Below are positions 50,543 to 59,101 of a stretch of 64,000 nt of DNA, piece after piece. The DNA is taken from the NCBI GenBank assembly GCA_035604455.1, contig DATNIM010000009.1:77649-141648 (forward strand). Direction: 5' to 3'. The position numbers were made by a program, and so were the translations under genes. Under the pieces are notes generated by a model. The model did no database searches, was not told the DNA's origin, and saw only the letters and a program-made list of their open reading frames with translations. Source of the stretch: AG25 sp035604455 (GTDB lineage: Bacteria > Gemmatimonadota > Gemmatimonadetes > Gemmatimonadales > GWC2-71-9). Position 1 is the first letter of the stretch, and the number at the start of each line of letters is the position of its first letter.

Positions 50543-51900
50543 GCGACCCGCGCCGCACGCTCCCGGCCGTTGACGCGCTGCTCACCGAACCCGCCGTCGC
50601 CGCGCTGCTCGCGCGTCTTCCCCGCTCGGTCGTCGTTCGCGCCATCAGAGAGACGCTCGAGGACGCGCGCCGCGCCGGGGGAAGCGCCCTGGCGGGAGGC
50701 TGGCCGAGCGCGGTCGCTGCCCGCGCGGCTCGGATCAGTACGCCATCGCTCGCGCGGGTGGTCAACGCAACGGGCGTCGTCCTCCACACGAACCTGGGTC
50801 GCGCCGTGTTGGCGGACCAGGCCATCGAGGCCCTGGCGCGGGTGGCCGGGGGCTACACGGCGCTCGAGTATGACCTCGAGCAGGGCACCCGAGGCTCCCG
50901 CTCCGCGCTGTGCCGCGACGTCTTGATCGAGCTGACCGGGGCCGAGGACGCCCTCATCGTGAACAACGCGGCTGCGGCCCTGCTTCTCGCCCTCAGCGCG
51001 CTCGCCCGGGGCGCCGAGGCGATCGTGTCGCGCGGGGAACTCATCGAGATCGGCGGACAGTTTCGGATTCCCGACATCCTCGCCCGCTCGGGGGCGACGC
51101 TCGTCGAAGTGGGCACGACGAACCGCACCCACGCGGACGACTACCGTCGCGCGCTTGGCCCGGCGACGCGGCTGCTGCTCAAGGTGCATCGCTCGAATTT
51201 CCGGATCACAGGGTTCACAACCGAGGTCAGTGCGGCCGAACTCGCCGCGCTGGCACACCACGATGGCCGCGCCGCGCTCTACGATCTCGGCAGCGGGCTG
51301 CTGATCGACCTCACGCCCTGGGGCCTGAGCGGGGAACCGGGCGTCGGCGAGGCGCTCAAGTCGGGCGTCGACGTCGTCGTCTTCAGCGGGGACAAACTGC
51401 TCGGGGGTCCGCAAGCCGGCATCATCCTCGGCACACGCGCGGCGGTGGCGAGTTGTCGTAGCGATCCGCTCGCCCGCGCGGTGCGCGCCGACAAATTCAC
51501 GCTGGCCGCACTCGAGGCCACGCTTGCGCTGTACCGTGATCCCGCCGCCGCGCGGCGCGATATTCCGGTGCTGCGAATGCTCACCACCCAGCCCGACGAG
51601 CTGCGCGCGCGCGCGGAGGCCCTCGCAGGCGCGTTGCCCGCGGGTGCGCGCGCCCGGGTCGTAGCTGGTAAATCCGAGGTCGGCGGAGGCGCGTTCGCCG
51701 AGGCCGGTCTGGCAACGTTCCTCGTCGAACTGCTGACCGACGCACCTCGGACCAACGAGCTCGCGGCGCGGCTGCGTCACGCCGACCCGCCCGTGATCGC
51801 TCGCATCGAGGAGGATCACGTCGCCCTCGACCCGCGCACCATCTTCCCTTCCGAGGAGGCCGCGGTCGTCCGCGCGGTCGCCGCGGCGCTCGATGCCTGA
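50539..51900 (+). CDS. selA: L-seryl-tRNA(Sec) selenium transferase
   Basis: A 453-residue PLP enzyme that converts Ser-tRNA(Sec) to Sec-tRNA(Sec) with selenophosphate. Features: N-terminal helical domain, VVNATGVVLHTNLGRAVL, EYDLEQGTRGSR, IVNNAAAALLLAL, SRGELIEIGGQFRIPDI and the PLP lysine Lys286 in VVVFSGDKLLGGPQAG. Length matches E. coli SelA (463). The GTG start overlaps the lipoprotein stop (GTGA). It supports the reading of UGA as selenocysteine in grdA and grdB. selB, selC and selD are not in the window. Confidence 0.96.
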   Translation: MSDPRRTLPAVDALLTEPAVAALLARLPRSVVVRAIRETLEDARRAGGSALAGGWPSAVAARAARISTPSLARVVNATGVVLHTNLGRAVLADQAIEALARVAGGYTALEYDLEQGTRGSRSALCRDVLIELTGAEDALIVNNAAAALLLALSALARGAEAIVSRGELIEIGGQFRIPDILARSGATLVEVGTTNRTHADDYRRALGPATRLLLKVHRSNFRITGFTTEVSAAELAALAHHDGRAALYDLGSGLLIDLTPWGLSGEPGVGEALKSGVDVVVFSGDKLLGGPQAGIILGTRAAVASCRSDPLARAVRADKFTLAALEATLALYRDPAAARRDIPVLRMLTTQPDELRARAEALAGALPAGARARVVAGKSEVGGGAFAEAGLATFLVELLTDAPRTNELAARLRHADPPVIARIEEDHVALDPRTIFPSEEAAVVRAVAAALDA

Positions 51901-52441
51901 GCGCGCCGCCGCCTTTCTCGATCGCGACGGGACGATTCTCGAGGACCCCGGATACCTCCACGACGCCACCGGCGCGCGGCTCCTCCCGGGAGCGGCGGAG
52001 GGCGTGCGGCGCTTGAACGAGGCGGGTTTCCTGGTAATCACGGTGAGCAACCAATCGGGGATTGCCCGTGGCCTCTATCCCGAAAGCGCCTACACCGCGG
52101 TCCAGCAAAGGCTCGGGGAGTTGCTCGCCGCCGCCGGCGCGCACCTCGACGCTTCCTACTTCTGCCCCCACCACCCCGAGGTGACCGGCCCCTGCGAGTG
52201 CCGGAAGCCCGGGCTGCTGCTGTTTCAGCAGGCGCAGGCCGCCTGGGGAGTCGACTTTGCAAGGTCGTTCTGGGTGGGCGATCGGCTGAGCGACGTTGAA
52301 CCCGCAAGAGAGCTCGGCGGGCGCGCTGTCTTGGTCGAGACCGGCCACGGCGCGGAACATCGTGCGCAAGCGCGCGTGCTGGGCGTGCCGGTCGTCCCGG
52401 ACCTCGCGGCCGCGGCCAACGAGATTGTGCGCCGCGGGTGA
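51893..52441 (+). CDS. gmhB: D-glycero-D-manno-heptose 1,7-bisphosphate 7-phosphatase
   Basis: A 182-residue HAD-IIIA phosphatase. The nucleophile pair is Asp10/Asp12 (FLDRDGTI), with the SNQSG motif II and a zinc-binding loop C91-x-H93 and C101-x-C103 (CPHHPEVTGPCECRKP), then WVGDRLSDVEPA. It removes the 7-phosphate in ADP-heptose synthesis for LPS inner core, which implies a diderm envelope. It overlaps selA by 8 bp. Confidence 0.94.
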   Translation: MPERAAAFLDRDGTILEDPGYLHDATGARLLPGAAEGVRRLNEAGFLVITVSNQSGIARGLYPESAYTAVQQRLGELLAAAGAHLDASYFCPHHPEVTGPCECRKPGLLLFQQAQAAWGVDFARSFWVGDRLSDVEPARELGGRAVLVETGHGAEHRAQARVLGVPVVPDLAAAANEIVRRG

Positions 52442-52519
52442 GGCGCGCAGATTCTCGCCGCGCGACGTATGCGAGTGCCCGCGCGGCACGACAACGCGAC
52501 TTGGGAGGTGGACACCATT

Positions 52520-53167
52520 ATGACTGCACCGACGCAGCTTGCGGTGCTCGTGTCCGGTCGCGGCACGAACCTCCAAGCCCTGCTCGAAGGGCTTTCCCCC
52601 ACGGGACCCGCGAAGGTTGCCCGGGTGATCTCGAGTCACGTGGGCGCCGAAGCGCTTGAGCGAGCCAGCGGCGCCGGCATTCCGACGAGCATTCTGGCCA
52701 ATTCGGCCGACGCGGACGAGGTCGCGGCGGCGCTGGGCGACCCGGATCTCGTCGTGCTCGCCGGATACGTGAAGCGCGTGCCGAGCGCCGTGGTGCGTCG
52801 GTTCTTCCTGCGCATGATTAATATCCACCCGGCCTTGCTCCCGGCCTTCGGAGGAGTGGGCATGTACGGGGCGCGGGTCCACGAGAGCGTCCTCGCGAGC
52901 GGGGCCACGATCTCGGGTGCCACCGTCCACTACGTCGACGAGGAATACGACCATGGCCCCGTCATCGCGCAGTGGCCGGTGCCCGTGCGACAGGGCGACA
53001 CCGCGGCCTCGCTCGGCGCCCGGGTGCTTGCGGTCGAGCACCGATTGCTCCCGCTGGTGGTGACGGCGCTCGCCCGTCTCGGGGTCCCGAGGACACCGGT
53101 GCGGCTGTTCCCGCTAGGCACGGCGTTCCACGCGGGAGAGGGGATTGCGATCGCTGCCGCGGAGTAA
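52520..53167 (+). CDS. purN: Phosphoribosylglycinamide formyltransferase (PurN)
   Basis: A 215-residue enzyme of purine synthesis transferring formyl from 10-formyl-THF to GAR. It has VLVSGRGTNLQALLE, the catalytic set Asn101, His103 (INIHPALLPAF) and Asp144 (VDEEYDHGPVI), and GATVHYV. The ATG has GGGAGGT about 10 bp upstream. With purH three genes later it forms a split purine cluster. Confidence 0.95.
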   Translation: MTAPTQLAVLVSGRGTNLQALLEGLSPTGPAKVARVISSHVGAEALERASGAGIPTSILANSADADEVAAALGDPDLVVLAGYVKRVPSAVVRRFFLRMINIHPALLPAFGGVGMYGARVHESVLASGATISGATVHYVDEEYDHGPVIAQWPVPVRQGDTAASLGARVLAVEHRLLPLVVTALARLGVPRTPVRLFPLGTAFHAGEGIAIAAAE

Positions 53168-53171
53168 CGGC

Positions 53172-54032
53172 GTGCAAGCTTGGGCTCGCGCGGCTCTAGT
53201 CGCCGGGGTCCTCACCGGCCGGGCCGGAGCGCAAGCCCCTCCCCTCGATTCCCTGGTTGTTCGCCTCGCCGCGATGTCCGCCGTGTCAGGCTATGAACAG
53301 GCCCTGGGCGACTCGCTCGTGACCCTCTTGCCCTCGAGCACCCGCGACGCGGCGGGCAACGTCATCCTGGTCCTGGGCGCAGGGGCGCCCCGCCGTCTAC
53401 TCACGTGTGCGATGGACGAGGTCGGGTATGTCGTGGGAGGGATCACCCCGAGCGGGTATCTCACCCTGCGTCGGGTCGGCCGGGCTCCCACGCCGCTGTT
53501 CGACGAACAGCTCGAGGGACAGCTCGTCACGGTCTTCGGGAGGCGCGGACCCGTGCCCGGCGTCGTGGCCGTCCGCTCGATTCATCTCACGCGTGACCGA
53601 ACGACGCGGCCCGAGGCACCGTTTGTCGTCGACGATGCGTTCGTCGACGTGGGTGCGCACGATCGCGCGGACGTCGCATCGCTCGGGATCGGCGTGCTGG
53701 CACCGGTGACACGGACCAAGCAACCGGTGCGTTACGGCAGCGGGCTGCTCGCGGCACCTGCCGCGGGCCGGCGGGCCGCATGCGCCGCGGTCCTCGCCGC
53801 GGCGCGGAGCGCCCAGCGCGTGAAGGGCACGGTGGTCGTGGCGTTCGTCGTGCAGAGCATCTACGGCGAGCGCGCCGGTCTGCACGCCCTCGAGACGCTC
53901 CGGGGTCCCTTCACCGAGGTCAACGAGCCCACGCTCCCCGTTCGCTTCGCAGATACGCCGGTCGAGACCGTGTCCCTCGCAAGCATCGCGGCGCTCGAGC
54001 ACGCCCTCGAACAATGGGTGCGAGGCTCGTGA
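53172..54032 (+). CDS. Exported M42-like pseudopeptidase
   Basis: A 286-residue protein paralogous to the next gene. The signal peptide ends near AGAQAPP. The fold is recognisable (SAVSGYEQALGDSL, STRDAAGNVILVLG, MDEVGYVVGG), but metal and catalytic residues are lost: the A-H-x-D-E His is Ala80 (LTCAMDEVG), the bridging Asp of D-D-R-x-G is Gly199 (AAGRRAAC), the E-E pair is E-R (YGERAGL), and the late A-H-S-P His is Asp (FADTPVE). About 80 residues of the middle are missing. The start is uncertain: GTG 53172 (GGAG at 7 bp) or TTG 53145. It may be a binding partner of the active peptidase. Confidence 0.82.
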   Translation: MQAWARAALVAGVLTGRAGAQAPPLDSLVVRLAAMSAVSGYEQALGDSLVTLLPSSTRDAAGNVILVLGAGAPRRLLTCAMDEVGYVVGGITPSGYLTLRRVGRAPTPLFDEQLEGQLVTVFGRRGPVPGVVAVRSIHLTRDRTTRPEAPFVVDDAFVDVGAHDRADVASLGIGVLAPVTRTKQPVRYGSGLLAAPAAGRRAACAAVLAAARSAQRVKGTVVVAFVVQSIYGERAGLHALETLRGPFTEVNEPTLPVRFADTPVETVSLASIAALEHALEQWVRGS

Positions 54033-55132
54033 GCAGGCGCCAAAATCGTGCACGCCGGGCCGTCGGGGGCGCACTCGTACTGCTCGGGCTCGCGCTCCCC
54101 CTCATGGCGCAAGACTCTAGCGGCGCGGCCGAAGCGGCCGCCGTCGTGGAACCGTTGATCGAAACCTACGGCGTGTCTGGCGCCGAGCAGCGGGTCAGCG
54201 ACGAGGTGCGACGCCTCCTGCCGACGTGGGCGGCTCCGGTGACCGATTCCGCGGGGAACCTGTGGCTTGAGGTGGGTCAGGGCGACCCGGTCGTGGTCTT
54301 CATCGCGCATCAGGACGAGATCGGCTTCCGCGTGACCGCGATCAATGACGATGGGACTCTCAATCTCGAGGCGCGCGGCGGGTTCTTCACCTCGCTCTAC
54401 GAGGCCGAAGCCGCCTTGGTGCACACCGACCGCGGCGATGTGCCAGGCGTCTTCATGCCGCGCGACACGGGATTCTCGCGCCGCGAGCCACCGCCCTTGC
54501 ACGTAAACCTGGGCGTCAGCGCGCGCTCCGCGGCCGCGGCCCTCGGCGTACAGGTCGGCAACACCGTCACCATGCCAAAACAGTTCGTGAGGCTTGCCGG
54601 TACGCGGGCGTCGGGACGATCCGCGGACGACCGGGTCGGGTGCGCCGCGCTCATCCTCGCCCTCCGGCACCTCGACCGCACCCGCCTGAGGCACGAGGTC
54701 GTGTTCATCTGGAGTGCGCGCGAGGAGACCGGGCTCGAGGGTGCCGCGGTCGCGGCCGCACGCCTCGGCGCGACGACACGGCGGGTCCATGCGATTGACC
54801 AGTTCGTGACGAGCGATTCGCCGGTCGAGCCCGAGAACTACGCCGACGCGCCCCTCGGTCTTGGGCCCGTGGCCCGCGCCCTCGACAATTCGGCCGTGTC
54901 GCCACCGGCGGAGCTCGACTCGCTCGAGGCGCTCGCGCGCGCACGCGGCATCCCGCTGCAGGTCGGGGCCACCGGGGGTGGCAACGACGGATCCGTCTTC
55001 ACACCGTACGGGGCGCCCGACGTCGCGATCGGGTGGCCCACGCGGAACGCGCACTCGCCCGTCGAGGTGTTCGACCTGGCGGATGTCGCACATCTCGCCG
55101 ATCTCGTCCAAGCGATCGCGGAGGACTGGTGA
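54029..55132 (+). CDS. Exported M42-family metallo-aminopeptidase
   Basis: A 367-residue protein with a signal peptide (MSRRQNRARRAVGGALVLLG, cleavage after LMAQ). The M42 metal and catalytic residues are intact: FIAHQDEIGF, GRSADDRVGCAAL, WSAREETGLEGA, HAIDQFVTSDSP and NAHSPVEVFDLAD. It is a di-metal aminopeptidase of the tetrahedral type, here exported to the periplasm. The GTG start overlaps the preceding stop (GTGA); an ATG 15 bp earlier is an alternative. Confidence 0.92.
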   Translation: MSRRQNRARRAVGGALVLLGLALPLMAQDSSGAAEAAAVVEPLIETYGVSGAEQRVSDEVRRLLPTWAAPVTDSAGNLWLEVGQGDPVVVFIAHQDEIGFRVTAINDDGTLNLEARGGFFTSLYEAEAALVHTDRGDVPGVFMPRDTGFSRREPPPLHVNLGVSARSAAAALGVQVGNTVTMPKQFVRLAGTRASGRSADDRVGCAALILALRHLDRTRLRHEVVFIWSAREETGLEGAAVAAARLGATTRRVHAIDQFVTSDSPVEPENYADAPLGLGPVARALDNSAVSPPAELDSLEALARARGIPLQVGATGGGNDGSVFTPYGAPDVAIGWPTRNAHSPVEVFDLADVAHLADLVQAIAEDW

Positions 55133-56652
55133 GAGCGCTGCTCTCGGTGTCAGACAAACGGGGCGTGGTCGAGTTCGCCCGCGCGCTAAGCGCGCTCGGA
55201 TGGGAACTCGTATCCACGGGGGGCACCGCGAGTGCGCTCAGCGCCGCGGGGCTCCCCGTGATCCCAGTGGAAAAGGTGACCGGGATGCCCGAACTCATGG
55301 ACGGGCGCGTGAAGACGCTCCATCCCGCGGTGCACGGCGGCCTCCTCGCCCGGCGCGATCACGCAGGGGACCGCGCGGCGCTCGAAGCGCATGGCATTGT
55401 CCCGATCGACCTGGTAGCGGTCAATCTCTATCCCTTCGGGGCCACGGTCGCCCGGTCGGACACAACCTTCGCGCAGGCGATCGAGCAGATCGATATCGGC
55501 GGGCCGTCGATGCTGCGCTCGGCGGCCAAGAACCATGCCTACGTCATCCCGGTCGTGGATCCCGAGGATTACGACACCGTGATCGCCGAGTTGCGGGCGG
55601 GCGGCGTGAGTCCGACGCGCCGGCGGGCGCTCGCGGCCAAGGTGTTTGAGCACACGGCGGCATACGACGCCGCCATCGGCGAGTATCTCGGGCGCGACGA
55701 GGCGCTCCCCCACTGGCTTACCCTCGTGCTCGAGCGCCGGCAGAGCCTCCGCTATGGCGAGAACCCCGACCAACTCGCGGCGCTCTACGCGACCGACGAG
55801 CCCGGCATCCGCGACCTGCAGCAGCTTCACGGGAAAGAGCTCTCCTTCAACAACCTTCTCGACATCGACGCGGCCGTCGCCGCCGCGTCGCTGTGGCGCA
55901 CGCGGACCGCGTGCGTGATCGTGAAGCACACGACGCCGTGCGGGATCGCGCTCGGGGCAACACCGGCCGCAGCCTACGAGCGGGCGCTGGCCACGGACCG
56001 CACGTCCGCCTTCGGCTCGGTGATCGCGTTCAACACCGAAGTCGACGGAGCAGCCGCCGAAGCGATGCATGCGCTCTTCGTGGAGGTGGTCGTGGGGCCG
56101 AGCTTCCACGCCGACGCGCTGCGGCGGTTTCGCGACAAGAAGAACCTCCGGGTCGTGACGCTCCCCTTCACCGTCGACGCGAGCCGGGATTTCAAGCGCA
56201 TCCGCGGCGGGTTCTTGGCCCAGGACCGGCCGCGGCCGGACCTCGCGCGCGACGAAAGCAGCTGGCAGATCGCCACCCGGCGGACGCCGACCGACGCGGA
56301 GTGGAACGACCTGCGCTTCGCGTGGGCGGCCATCGGCCCGGTCAAATCGAACGCGATCCTGCTCGCGCGCGACGAAGCCGCGATCGGGATCGGCGCGGGC
56401 CAGATGAGTCGCGTGGATGCCTCGTTTCTTGCGGTCCACAAGGCGCGCCAAGCCGGTCACGACCCGGTGGGCGCCGTGTTAGCTTCCGACGCGTTCTTCC
56501 CGTTCCCCGACGGCGTGGAGGAGGCGGCGCGGGCGGGCGTGCGGGCGATCATCCAGCCGGGAGGTTCGGTGAACGATGCTGCGGTGATCGCAACCGCCGA
56601 TCGCCACGAGATGGCGATGGTCCTCACGCACCGGCGCCAGTTTCGCCACTAA
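55129..56652 (+). CDS. purH: Bifunctional AICAR formyltransferase / IMP cyclohydrolase
   Basis: A 507-residue enzyme for the last two steps of IMP synthesis. The N-terminal cyclohydrolase has ALLSVSDKRGVVEFARAL, STGGTASAL, DGRVKTLHPAVHGGLL and NLYPF. The C-terminal transformylase has LRYGENPDQ, KELSFNNLLD, VKHTTPCGIA, TDRTSAFGSVIAFN, IGPVKSNAI and FFPFPDGVE. The GTG start overlaps the M42 gene stop. Confidence 0.97.
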   Translation: MRALLSVSDKRGVVEFARALSALGWELVSTGGTASALSAAGLPVIPVEKVTGMPELMDGRVKTLHPAVHGGLLARRDHAGDRAALEAHGIVPIDLVAVNLYPFGATVARSDTTFAQAIEQIDIGGPSMLRSAAKNHAYVIPVVDPEDYDTVIAELRAGGVSPTRRRALAAKVFEHTAAYDAAIGEYLGRDEALPHWLTLVLERRQSLRYGENPDQLAALYATDEPGIRDLQQLHGKELSFNNLLDIDAAVAAASLWRTRTACVIVKHTTPCGIALGATPAAAYERALATDRTSAFGSVIAFNTEVDGAAAEAMHALFVEVVVGPSFHADALRRFRDKKNLRVVTLPFTVDASRDFKRIRGGFLAQDRPRPDLARDESSWQIATRRTPTDAEWNDLRFAWAAIGPVKSNAILLARDEAAIGIGAGQMSRVDASFLAVHKARQAGHDPVGAVLASDAFFPFPDGVEEAARAGVRAIIQPGGSVNDAAVIATADRHEMAMVLTHRRQFRH

Positions 56653-56667
56653 CCCCAACCGGCACCT

Positions 56668-58809
56668 ATGAACGACACCGCGCAGGAGAAGCCGCCGTAT
56701 GTGGGCGCCGGCCTCGTCACGATCGGCGCCCTCGCCGTGTATGTGGCCACGCTGGCCCCCACGACGCAGTTCTGGGACACCTCGGAGTACATCGCGGCGG
56801 CCCGCGTCCTCGGGATTCCGCACCCGCCGGGGAACCCGCTCTTCGTGCTCATGGCCCACGTCTGGGGTCTCGTGCCGTGGGCGAGCGCGTACGCCGTGCG
56901 CGTCAATCTGTTCGCGGCGGCGACGAGCGCCGTCGCCGCAGGATGCTGGTTCTTGATCGGCGAGCGGTGGCTCCGACCGATTGTCCCGGTTCGCGGACCG
57001 CGACGGCTCGCGGCGGCGGCCGGGGCCCTGACCGCGGCGAGCGCCTTCACGGTCTGGAACCAGTCGGTCGTGAACGAAAAGGTCTACACGGTGAGCCTGC
57101 TCTCGATCGCTCTCGTGCTCTGGCTCGCGGTGCGGTGGGGCGATCAGGTGAGCGAAGACCGACGCGATCACTACTTGCTGGTCATCGTCTATCTCCTGGG
57201 CCTGACCGCGACGAACCATCTCATGGGGCTGCTCGTGGGGCCCGCGGTGCTGGTGTACGTGCTGTACACGGACCCCAAAGTCCTCCTGAACCCGCGGTTC
57301 CTCGTGGCCGCGCTGGTCGTGGGCCTCGTCGGGGTGAGCGTGTGGGTATTCCTCCCGATCCGCTCGCATTTCTATCCGGCGATCAACGAGGGCGAACCGA
57401 CGACCTGGGACGCGCTGAAGGCCGTGCTGAACCGCGAACAGTACGGCAAGCCGCCGGTCACGGAGCGCCAGGCCACCTACGTCGCGCAACTCGGCATGTG
57501 GCTCCAGTACTTCAGCTGGCAATGGGGGCGCGACTGGAGCGCCGCCGCCCAGCGCGCGCTCGCTGGCGTGTTCGGCGCGCTCGGCCTGCTCGGCGCCTGG
57601 CGTCACTGGAAGGCCGATCGGCGATCGGCCGCCGCGATGACCGCGCTGATGGTCACGCTCACCTTCATCCTGATCTTCTATCTCAACTTCAAGTACGGCT
57701 TCTCGCAGTATCCCGATCGCACCCAGTTGGCGCGGGAGGTCCGCGAGCGCGACTATTTCTTCATCGCGTCGTATGCGCTGTGGGGTCTCTGGGTCGGGCT
57801 GGGGTTGGCCACGCTCATGGAGTGGGTCCAGGCGTCCTTCACCGCGCGAGAGATGAGCGAAGAACGCCGCTGGCTGTTCGCGACCCCGGTGCTCCTGCTC
57901 GCGTTCATCCCCATCTTCGGGAATCACCTGACCGCCTCGCGAGCGCACGAAACCCTCGCCCGAGATTTCGCGTGGGACATGCTCGAGTCGGTCGAACCCT
58001 ACGGCGTGCTGGTCACCGCCGGCGACAACGACACGTTCCCCCTCTGGTACGCTCAGGAGGTGGAAGACGTCCGGAAGGACGTGGTCGTGCTGAACCTGTC
58101 ACTCGGTAACACCGACTGGTATCTGCGGCAGATGCAGCGACGGCCGGTGTACCCGTTTGACTCAGCCGGGGCCCCGGCCGTCTACCAGGGCCGCTCCTGG
58201 CCGCAACCGACCGGACCGGTGCTCAATCTCACCGCGGAGCAACTCGCCGGCCTTCAACCCTACTACGTGCTCGAGCAGAAGACGGCCGTCCGACTCGGCG
58301 AGATCGTGACGACGCTCGACCCGCAGGTGCTCGGCCGCGAGTACCTCGAGCGCGCGGATGTCGTGGTGCTGCAAGCGATCAAGGACCAGGAAGGCAAGCG
58401 CCCGATCTACTTCTCGCGCACGGTCGGCCTCTATGCCGATCAGCTGGGGCTCACGCCCTACCTCGAGGGGCAAGGGTTCGTTCGGAAGCTGCACTACGCA
58501 CCGCTCGAGTCGTCAGACAGCATCCAGCTGGTAGGCCAGCTCGGGTGGGTGAACCTGCCGCGGACGGACGCGCTGCTCTTCGACGTCTACCACTCCAAGA
58601 GCGCCGGCCGGTCCCGCCCCCGGGGCTGGCTTGATCGCCCGAGCGAGGGGATCCCGGCGCTGTACGGCCTGATCTACCAGGCCATGGTTCCGGTGCTCAA
58701 GCCGCGGGACGCCAAGCTCTCGGCCCGCGCCGAAGCCCTCGCCGATTCAGTGTTCCAGGCCACGGCCTACAGCGAACCTGCGGCCGTGGATCGCGAAAGC
58801 GCGCCCTAG
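56668..58809 (+). CDS. DUF2723 polytopic membrane protein (GT-C glycosyltransferase-like)
   Basis: A 713-residue protein with about 10-11 transmembrane helices in the first 430 residues and a soluble C-terminal part. The hallmark is APTTQFWDTSEYIAAARVLG followed by HPPGNPLF, a GT-C-type first loop with acidic residues. Downstream AGDNDTFPLWYAQEVEDVRK and LSLGNTDWYLRQM are family-specific. Bacteroidota homologues are linked to protein O-glycosylation, so a lipid-linked-sugar glycosyltransferase is likely (family knowledge, not proven here). It follows purH by 15 bp. Confidence 0.9.
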   Translation: MNDTAQEKPPYVGAGLVTIGALAVYVATLAPTTQFWDTSEYIAAARVLGIPHPPGNPLFVLMAHVWGLVPWASAYAVRVNLFAAATSAVAAGCWFLIGERWLRPIVPVRGPRRLAAAAGALTAASAFTVWNQSVVNEKVYTVSLLSIALVLWLAVRWGDQVSEDRRDHYLLVIVYLLGLTATNHLMGLLVGPAVLVYVLYTDPKVLLNPRFLVAALVVGLVGVSVWVFLPIRSHFYPAINEGEPTTWDALKAVLNREQYGKPPVTERQATYVAQLGMWLQYFSWQWGRDWSAAAQRALAGVFGALGLLGAWRHWKADRRSAAAMTALMVTLTFILIFYLNFKYGFSQYPDRTQLAREVRERDYFFIASYALWGLWVGLGLATLMEWVQASFTAREMSEERRWLFATPVLLLAFIPIFGNHLTASRAHETLARDFAWDMLESVEPYGVLVTAGDNDTFPLWYAQEVEDVRKDVVVLNLSLGNTDWYLRQMQRRPVYPFDSAGAPAVYQGRSWPQPTGPVLNLTAEQLAGLQPYYVLEQKTAVRLGEIVTTLDPQVLGREYLERADVVVLQAIKDQEGKRPIYFSRTVGLYADQLGLTPYLEGQGFVRKLHYAPLESSDSIQLVGQLGWVNLPRTDALLFDVYHSKSAGRSRPRGWLDRPSEGIPALYGLIYQAMVPVLKPRDAKLSARAEALADSVFQATAYSEPAAVDRESAP

Positions 58810-58814
58810 AAGTC

Positions 58815-58851
58815 CGCGCGCCTGAGAGGGCTCCGGAGACTGCGGCGCGCG
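58815..58851 (+). terminator. 8-bp GC hairpin after the DUF2723 gene
   Basis: CGCGCGCC (58815-58822) pairs perfectly with GGCGCGCG (58844-58851) around a 21-nt loop, 5 bp past the stop codon. No T run follows. It probably ends or stabilises the valS-DUF2723 transcript. The rest of the 292-bp gap before the kinase holds a consensus TTGACA (58962-58967) but only a poor -10 about 17 bp later. Confidence 0.4.
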
Positions 58852-59101
58852 TCACCGCCTGCCTCGGTCCCCGAGTGTAGAAACACCGGCGTATGTAGAT
58901 GCCATCTCGACCCGCGTCGCCCGCCGGGGTGGAGCGTCGGGGCACGCCTTCACCCGTCACCTTGACAACTCGTTGCGGCAGGCCACGATTCGTCACGTCG
59001 TCGGGTCTAGCGGCGCCCGACGCGCCTGGCGCCCGTGGCCGATGCTCTGGCTCACCCGTCGTGCTGCTCAAGGCGAGACCCGTCCCAACGTCTACCGACC
59101 G

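Noticed and set aside
55893..58109. 738-codon open frame on the plus strand spanning purH and the DUF2723 gene
   Set aside because: Frame-shifted shadow of two well-supported genes; Arg/Gly-rich low-complexity translation.
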